A stretch of 22,958 nt of DNA from Perkinsus olseni (Eukaryota > Perkinsozoa > Perkinsida > Perkinsidae), in the NCBI GenBank assembly GCA_013115135.1, contig JABANP010000680.1, positions 1-22,958 on the forward strand. The letters are read 5' to 3'. The first letter of the stretch is position 1, and each line of letters opens with the position of its first letter. Below the pieces are notes generated by a model. The model made no database searches. It had not been told where the DNA came from and saw only the letters and a program-made list of their open reading frames with translations. Of this stretch, positions 17,965-22,958 are shown one piece after another. The translations under genes were made by a program, and so were the position numbers.

Positions 17965-19433
17965 ATGAGGGTCTGTGCGGCAAGGTTCGATCTGCTCGGG
18001 CCGATCTTGAACGAGTGGCAGAGCACGACCCGGCTCGGTCCGCGGGATACGGTGGAAGCATCCGGAGTTGGTCACGACGACCTCCTCAGAATCATGGAAC
18101 TGCTCTCAGGTTCTCGTCTGCGTTGCCTTCGGTCGCGATGCCGTGAGAATTTTGATGCTCCTTCTGACCCTCGGCGCCGACCCTTGACCACTCCCCGCCC
18201 GACTGGCCTTACTTACGCCCGGTCATCATAGCGTCACGACGGTACCCGCCCCGTAGAAGAATTTTACCATCTGTTTTTTCTCAGAGGGGACCGACGAATT
18301 CTCGAGCTTTTATTGAACGCGGCAGACACCTCCATAGTAGACCGCCGCGCGGAGGCTCTCGTCAGCAGTGACTTCAGGTTTCCTGCTCGACCGTGCGCCC
18401 GACCCCGCCTCTTCTACCAGCGGTTGCGTCCTGTGACACAGCTGTCTGTGAGCTGTTGTTAGCAAAGAAAGCGGACGTGAACGAGGCCGACAAGTAGGCC
18501 GAGCTCTTGCTTCGAGAAACGCCCTGTCCTCCTGTTGAGCAAGCCAATCTTGAAACTCAGAATAGTTTTTCTCGCGTAAAATCAGTTTATCGAACAATCC
18601 CTATTGAAGTGCACGGTAACAGCTCTCTTCGGTGAGGCTTACCTCGCTATCCGTGGAGGACTTTGGTCCAGAGCAGAACAAAATTCTTATTCGAAGCCGT
18701 TCAGAATCGCTGAGCGTGTTCATAAGTCTGCCTCTGCTGAACTTCAGGAGCGCTCTCAGGATCGCGTTCAACGTGTGAGAGGCGATCCTAGGAGCGCTGT
18801 TCAAACTCAGGGAAGGTCTACTGAACACTCGGATGAAATTACGGGGTCGTCCACTAGAGGGCGTAGGGCACCTTAGGCCGGCTCCTGCGGCAATACCCGG
18901 GCTAACTAAACAACTCGACCATCTTCATGGTGCGACCGCACCTACTTCGATCCCAATTGAGCCGGAGAGAGCACGAAACTTGGAATTGACACCCGTTAAC
19001 TAGAGGAGGCGTGCTGGTGTTGCTTCTCTGTTGTTGCTCATAGTCAACACAAGACCGGAAGGTGTAAAAAGGCTCTCTATCTAGTTTTTCCAAGCTAACT
19101 CGCTCGAGGGAAATCGGCTAAGGCGATTGGCGCAGAGTGAGTACCAGCTGGAGAAGTACTTCATGTAGGTTGACGGGCACGACGCCCCTACACGTCGCGA
19201 CCCGTTGCTCGAGCAAACGGATGTGTGAGTTCCTCCTCTACCGCGGCGCCGATCCGAGTAGACTGGACGCAGCGGGGAGGTCTGCGCTGGACGAGGCCGA
19301 CGAAGCCGAGGTTGATTCGGTGGCCAGCAGACGACCTCGCAGGGGGCGCCCGAACTGCTTTTTTCAGGTGGCCGAAATCCTGCGAGCTGTTTCACCGTCG
19401 ACATATCTCACTTGTTTCGGACAGCGAAAATGA
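17965..19433 (+). CDS. ankyrin-repeat protein locus, exons partly resolved
   Basis: Ankyrin units are readable in pieces: ASGVGHDDLLRIMELLS (about 18052-18103), VAFGRDAVRILMLLLTLGAD (about 18123-18182), GDRRILELLLNAADTSIVD, SCDTAVCELLLAKKADVNEA and TGTTPLHVATRCSSKRMCEF followed by LLYRGADPSRLDAAGRSAL. Confident splices are: intron ending 18284 (exon 18285-18367), intron 18368-18420 (exon 18421-18493), and intron 18494-19168 (675 nt, containing hairpin element copy 5), with the last exon at 19169-19433. All join in phase and give correct repeat spacing. Near 18182 the frame jumps by one base with no GT-AG solution, and the junction before 18111 is unresolved, so the gene is either decayed or carries a sequence error. 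Ankyrin repeats mediate protein binding; the partner is unknown. It could be one gene with the F-box-like frames upstream. Confidence 0.55.
18551..18600 (+). repeat. hairpin element R, copy 5 (partial, intronic)
   Basis: GAAACTCAGAATAGTTTTTC, then CTCGCGTAAAATCAGTTTAT and AACAATCCC. The right arm is deleted, but the loop word CGCGTAAAA and the 3' flank are retained. It lies in the 675-nt ankyrin intron. Confidence 0.6.
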
Positions 19434-20559
19434 CTATTTGACGCAACTCGCATTATGCAACATCGTTGCTCCTTCACTTTTTCAATAACCATATGATTGA
19501 GTTTCCCAGTCTTATGAACACGATCCCCCTCGAGAGAAGAAGAGGGCACAATGCCATGCCTGTGTCGTTGCCAACCAGACTACCACACCATCATCCGCTC
19601 AGCCATTTCTTATTCCCATCACGTTGCACGGTGGAGCACATGGAGGCACAGTCGCTTCGAACGATTCTTTATGACTCAACTCATGATTCGTGAGAGCCCG
19701 TGGGTGGACTTCGTGACCCAGGCTCGAGATGTTTTGGTATGCTGTTCGCGGGTCTTCTACGGTCGATCGTCTCGTAAGTACCATCCTCGATCAGTGTGTG
19801 GCGCGCGAGCCGGCGCCCTAGGAGCGAAAAGCCTAGGAAAGGCGTGACTAACTGTACCACGGGCTGCCTGATGCATAGTGGACCAATCCAATCGATTCCT
19901 TCGACCTACTATCGTTAGTGCTCCTACGGTTCTCTCAGTAAGTAACGATTAGCAGTTGCTGTTGAGCTCAGGCAGCCCTCTATTTACTCGATATGGGCGA
20001 TACTCGTGAACACGATGACCTCGATGCTCTGAGAGTGCTCAACATTCCTCGCTTGATGAACAGGGCTTATTCCACAGGCTAAACCGTTCCCCACGGAAAG
20101 ATACATCGGTGCTACTCCAGCTAAGCCGTACGGACTTGGAACTGACACACACTCACAAACACAACAATTAACTGTCTCAAATTTGACTTTTATCCAGCAA
20201 CGGGAGCACTCCATGAATCGGCGCTAGCTACCCCTGAAGGACTTAACTCCCAAGTTCTCGACTAAGTGAGAACAGAACGAACATGTTATTCGCCGCCCCG
20301 AGACTTCGCGGCATGAAAGCTCTTATATGATGCGAAGAACGGAGTAAACCAACAGAAATTGACGAAAGCCTGCTCAGAGAGGCGTGAGCCGCTCGACATA
20401 CGATCAAAAATCATCCGGCCTGCAACCGTGACAAAGGTTGATGAAAATGTTCGCAATGGTGGTATGAAATTTCACTTAGTGAAACTGCTGACCTCAAGAT
20501 CTCTGACCTATCCACGATAAGATGGATCGGTCTACCTCGACTGAAGTGTTCGGAATCGT
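19434..20559. other. spacer without a recognised gene
   Basis: Overlapping short frames occur on both strands (for example 19551-19847 plus and 19984-20214 minus), none with family motifs. An imperfect inverted word CTGCCTGA ... TCAGGCAG (19865-19977) brackets about 100 bp and may mark a small insertion. Confidence 0.4.
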
Positions 20560-21441
20560 CTAGGCCACAAGCCTGGATTGTAAATCTTGGACGTCACAAT
20601 AGCAGGCCTGGCTAGTTATGTTGTGACAGTGTCCTTCGCCGAACTCCACGTTCTGGCAATAGTCATTGTAATTGGTACAGTTGCTTGAAATGCAGTCGAA
20701 CTTCCCACCAGGGGTACTGGTAGTAGTGGCAGTTGTAGTAGCACTAGTAGTCGCAGTACCAGTAGTCGCAGTACCAGTAGTCGCAGTAGTGGCAGTAGTG
20801 GTAGTGCCAGCTGTAGCAGTAGTCGCAGTAGTGGCAGTACCAGTGGTGGCGGTAGTAGTGTTACTTGGGGAAGTAGGGGTGAAAGTAGTCGGGCTGGTAG
20901 TAGTTGTCGGCACAGGACACGTGCAACCCTTGGTGATATTCAAATGGCAATGCCCACGGCCATACTCGTAATTCTGGCAGTAGTCCCCAGGTAGCCCACA
21001 GTCTTCAGAGAGGCAGTCCCTCTTGCCAGGGTAAGGGCCAGGCGTCACATCGCAGGTGCAATGCTGGCTGGAATCTGTATGACAATAGCCCGAACCTTGA
21101 GCGACGTTCTGGCAGTAGTCGCTGGACAGAGTGCAGTTACTTGACATACAGGCATACCCGTGAGGAGTGGGAGTTGTGGTACTAGTCGTGCCAGTCCCAG
21201 TAGTAGTCGACGGGCCCGGTGTTGTGAAACCTGTGGTAGTGTTACCCGGAGACGAGGTAGGCGTGGTGCTGCCGGGAGACGAGGTGGGCGTGGTGCTAGC
21301 CGGAGACGGCCCAGGTGTAGTTCCTCCTGTCGGCTGAGCCGTTGTTGCGTTGCCCCCACCGCCCCCGCCGCCACAACCACTTAGAGAGGCCGTCAAGAGG
21401 GCCGTCATAACGCCGATGAGATACACATTTTTAAGGTGCAT
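20560..21441 (-). CDS. secreted Thr-rich protein with three six-cysteine modules
   Basis: The start is placed at the ATG at 21441 (MHLKNVYLIG...) and not the in-frame ATG nine codons earlier, because the neighbouring paralog also starts MHL. This gives 293 aa. A signal-like hydrophobic stretch ends LTASLSGC, followed by a Gly run and Thr/Ser/Pro-rich mucin-like linkers. Three modules share the spacing C-x4-C-x6-C-x9-C-x7-C-x-C, each with DYCQN and G(H/Y)CH: CMSSNC..., CLSEDC... and CISSNC.... The third module is separated by a long TTATTAT-type Thr/Ala tract encoded by a (GTAGT/GGCAGT) repeat. No C-terminal hydrophobic tail is seen, so GPI anchoring is unlikely. The protein is probably extracellular, with O-glycosylated linkers; function unknown. 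I recognise no named family. Confidence 0.75.
   Translation of the reverse strand: MHLKNVYLIGVMTALLTASLSGCGGGGGGGNATTAQPTGGTTPGPSPASTTPTSSPGSTTPTSSPGNTTTGFTTPGPSTTTGTGTTSTTTPTPHGYACMSSNCTLSSDYCQNVAQGSGYCHTDSSQHCTCDVTPGPYPGKRDCLSEDCGLPGDYCQNYEYGRGHCHLNITKGCTCPVPTTTTSPTTFTPTSPSNTTTATTGTATTATTATAGTTTTATTATTGTATTGTATTSATTTATTTSTPGGKFDCISSNCTNYNDYCQNVEFGEGHCHNITSQACYCDVQDLQSRLVA
20710..20880. repeat. GTAGTNGCAGTA-type coding microsatellite
   Basis: Units such as GTAGTCGCAGTACCA repeat in the coding sequence and specify the Thr/Ala linker before the third Cys module. Length variation between strains would be expected. The complementary strand also stays open (20672-20971), but only as Val/Ala low complexity. 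Confidence 0.7.
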
Positions 21442-21651
21442 TTTGTTGGTAAATCTGAGGAAACGCATGCCGAATTAGAATTAGAATGATATTCAACGGC
21501 ACAGAGCCCAATTCGGGAGGCGAGGAGGTACTATTTATCTCGTGAAGAGCATCTCCCCGTAGAGACTGCACGCATGCACATGGCCGTTTTTAGAGGAAGC
21601 GCCCATTCAAAAGACTCCATTAAGATCCCCTCCCCCACGACAGCCACACTG

Positions 21652-21659
21652 TATATAAA
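21652..21659 (+). promoter_or_regulatory. TATA-box-like word
   Basis: TATATAAA in a GC-richer surround is a good plus-strand TATA match, but no convincing plus-strand gene follows. The minus-strand Cys-rich gene starts 211 bp away, rather far for a classic TATA. It may be chance. Confidence 0.2.
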
Positions 21660-22027
21660 CGCCCCATCTGAGTATCCACACGAACCGCAAGGCCTGGAAT
21701 TCATCGCAATGAAGGTGTTTACCGACTGGTTTGGATGAGGATAGAGAATTCACGCGATGTGACGCGGCAGTCGTGGCCTGACTTACACGCATGCGCAAGC
21801 AGCGCACGGCCTGGGCGAATACGAAGCCAGCAGCTTCAAGCTACTACCCGCCCGGCTGAAATGACTCGAGCCACCGGTTCGACGATTATCGACCACCCCT
21901 TCTTATGTGGGGCGGCCCCGCCACTGGGCGCAGACGCTCCCAAGTTCACTAAGTTGTTATCGGTTCTCACGACGATGAGTGCCTCCGTCACGTGCGGCCG
22001 ACGAGTTGCCCCGTACTCCCCCCCTTC

Positions 22028-22110
22028 TGAAACGCGGAATCGATTCTGGCATTGATTTTTACGCGTAAAATGCGGTTCCAGAATCGATTCTGGATTTCAG
22101 GATTGGCTTA
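22028..22110 (+). repeat. hairpin element R, copy 3
   Basis: GCGGAATCGATTCTGG and CCAGAATCGATTCTGGATTT form the arms, with a TTTTTACGCGTAAAATGCGG loop whose ACGCGT is identical to copy 1. The 3' flank GATTGGCTTATTTAACGACC parallels copy 2. Confidence 0.8.
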
Positions 22111-22246
22111 TTTAACGACCCAATTGACGTGGACTTAACACTAGAGAGGTGATGCTACTAAAAATGGGTGTTTCGAGGAACTCTAAATGACCGGAAAAGG
22201 TCGATTATTTCAGAGTGTCGACAGAGGTTGCTCAGCAGGCAGCCTC

Positions 22247-22814
22247 TCAACCCCTCAAAGCGCCGATCACCTTGCCCGCATCAGCGTCGCTGCAGCTGCA
22301 GTCCACGGAGATATCAAGGTGGCAGTTTCCAGGGAACCCTGGACGAGAGTTCTGGCAGTAGTCGTAGGCGGCGGGGCACTTGGCGTGCTGACAAGACACA
22401 GCCGGCTTGCTCGGGTCGGGAGTGGGCAAATCGCTAGGCGCCGGTTCATCGCACTGGCAAGAGATCTTCCTGTCGGCGAAGCAGTGGCCGGTCAGCTTCC
22501 CACCCATATCGACCACATTCATACAGTAGTCGCCCTGGAGACTCTCAGCCTTGCAGGAAGTAGAAAGACAGGAACCCTTAGGAGGGATAGCAGTGGTGGT
22601 CGTCGTGGTAGTGGTAGCGCCACCGCTCTTAGTGCTGGTGGTGCTGCCCTTGCCGCTGGGGGATGGCCGTAGTGCTCCCAGTAGGAGCTGCAGTAGTGCT
22701 GCCGCCGGCCGGCTTGGCCGTGGGCGCAGCGGTAGTGGTAGTACCGTCGTTCTTGCTGCAGCCGTGCAAGGCAACAGCGGAGAAAGCAGCGATGGTCAAG
22801 CTGATGAGATGCAT
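22247..22814 (-). pseudogene. paralogous Thr-rich, two-module Cys-rich secreted protein with a frameshift
   Basis: The ATG at 22814 begins MHLISLTIAAFSAVALHGCS, a signal-like segment with the same MHL start and GC junction as the neighbour, then a TTTTAAPT linker. The frame breaks at a five-base homopolymer (plus-strand GGGGG, 22658-22662). One base fewer would join it to the downstream frame, which runs to a stop at 22247. The downstream part has a Thr linker and two Cys modules: CLSTSC ... GDYCMN ... GHC (longer spacing) and CQHAKC ... YDYCQN ... NCHLD ... CSC (nearly canonical). A sequencing indel in the homopolymer, or a real recent loss, both fit; I favour an indel because the downstream frame is otherwise intact. 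The same-strand arrangement suggests tandem duplication of one ancestral gene. Confidence 0.65.
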
Positions 22815-22958
22815 GATGATAACAAGGGGGACGAAGACAGAGGCGTTCGAGGGAGACGGGAAGAATCTTCGATCCATCCTGTCTCGTCTCAAAAATCTCG
22901 TCCCCGTCACGTCTCGAGTGATCGTCACGTCATTTCTCAGGGCCACCCTCCATCTCAT
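22815..22958. other. upstream region of the second Cys-rich gene, to window edge
   Basis: The frame stays open to the window edge, with in-frame ATGs further upstream, but the peptide there is Arg-rich and does not extend the signal sequence sensibly. It is treated as 5' UTR or promoter. Confidence 0.35.

Larger units (their letters stand above)
21469..22246. other. spacer between the two Cys-rich genes
   Basis: It includes the presumed upstream region of the 21441 gene, a TATATAAA word at 21652 and hairpin element copy 3. Frames on both strands are unrecognised. Confidence 0.45.

Noticed and set aside
20672..20971. Plus-strand Val/Ala-rich ORF resembling membrane segments
   Set aside because: It is the complement of the Thr/Ala microsatellite linker in the Cys-rich gene; low complexity only.
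1..22958. CRISPR arrays, operons, bacterial ribosome-binding sites
   Set aside because: The intron-containing genes are eukaryotic, and no regularly spaced direct-repeat/spacer pattern exists.

Overview
The window looks like nuclear DNA from a eukaryote with compact, intron-rich genes. GT-AG introns of about 42-60 nt recur, mixed with a few of 140-680 nt. An intron-split cytosolic ribosomal protein eS17 gene is the anchor. Together with retrotransposon gag and integrase debris, abundant short foldback repeats and near-balanced base composition, it suggests a protist, most likely an alveolate of the Perkinsus type. That placement is inference: no rRNA or organellar marker is present.

Layout. 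Positions 1-3265 are repeat-rich: a long hairpin, an 83-bp foldback repeat, a two-part dispersed repeat, a degraded Ty3/gypsy-like integrase tail (minus) and a gag-like ORF with a CCCH zinc finger (plus). Positions 3681-6598 (minus) hold a 13-exon serine carboxypeptidase-like (S10) gene that could be rebuilt completely with consistent intron phases. Positions 6599-11936 are mostly repeats: a GTACGG-type array, a foldback composite (8048-10006) containing a 5'-truncated non-LTR retrotransposon tail and CTCGG-rich sequence, then a region with GGAAATTTCC-like boxes and a nested cruciform.

From 11937 on the window is genic. In order: a six-exon METTL13/EEF1AKMT4-like methyltransferase (plus), a PEX22-like peroxin (minus), eS17 (plus, three exons), an F-box-like plus ankyrin-repeat locus (plus, exons partly resolved), and two tandem secreted cysteine-rich, Thr-rich proteins (minus; the second carries a single-base frameshift). 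Five copies of a roughly 75-100 bp hairpin element, all in the same orientation, sit in the spacers or introns of this half only.

The genes are housekeeping or cell-surface genes placed side by side and not an operon. The observations most worth a second look are: the carboxypeptidase-like protein, which keeps its catalytic triad but has lost the residues that bind a peptide's C-terminal carboxylate; the PEX22 candidate; the five-module Cys-rich family; and the hairpin element.
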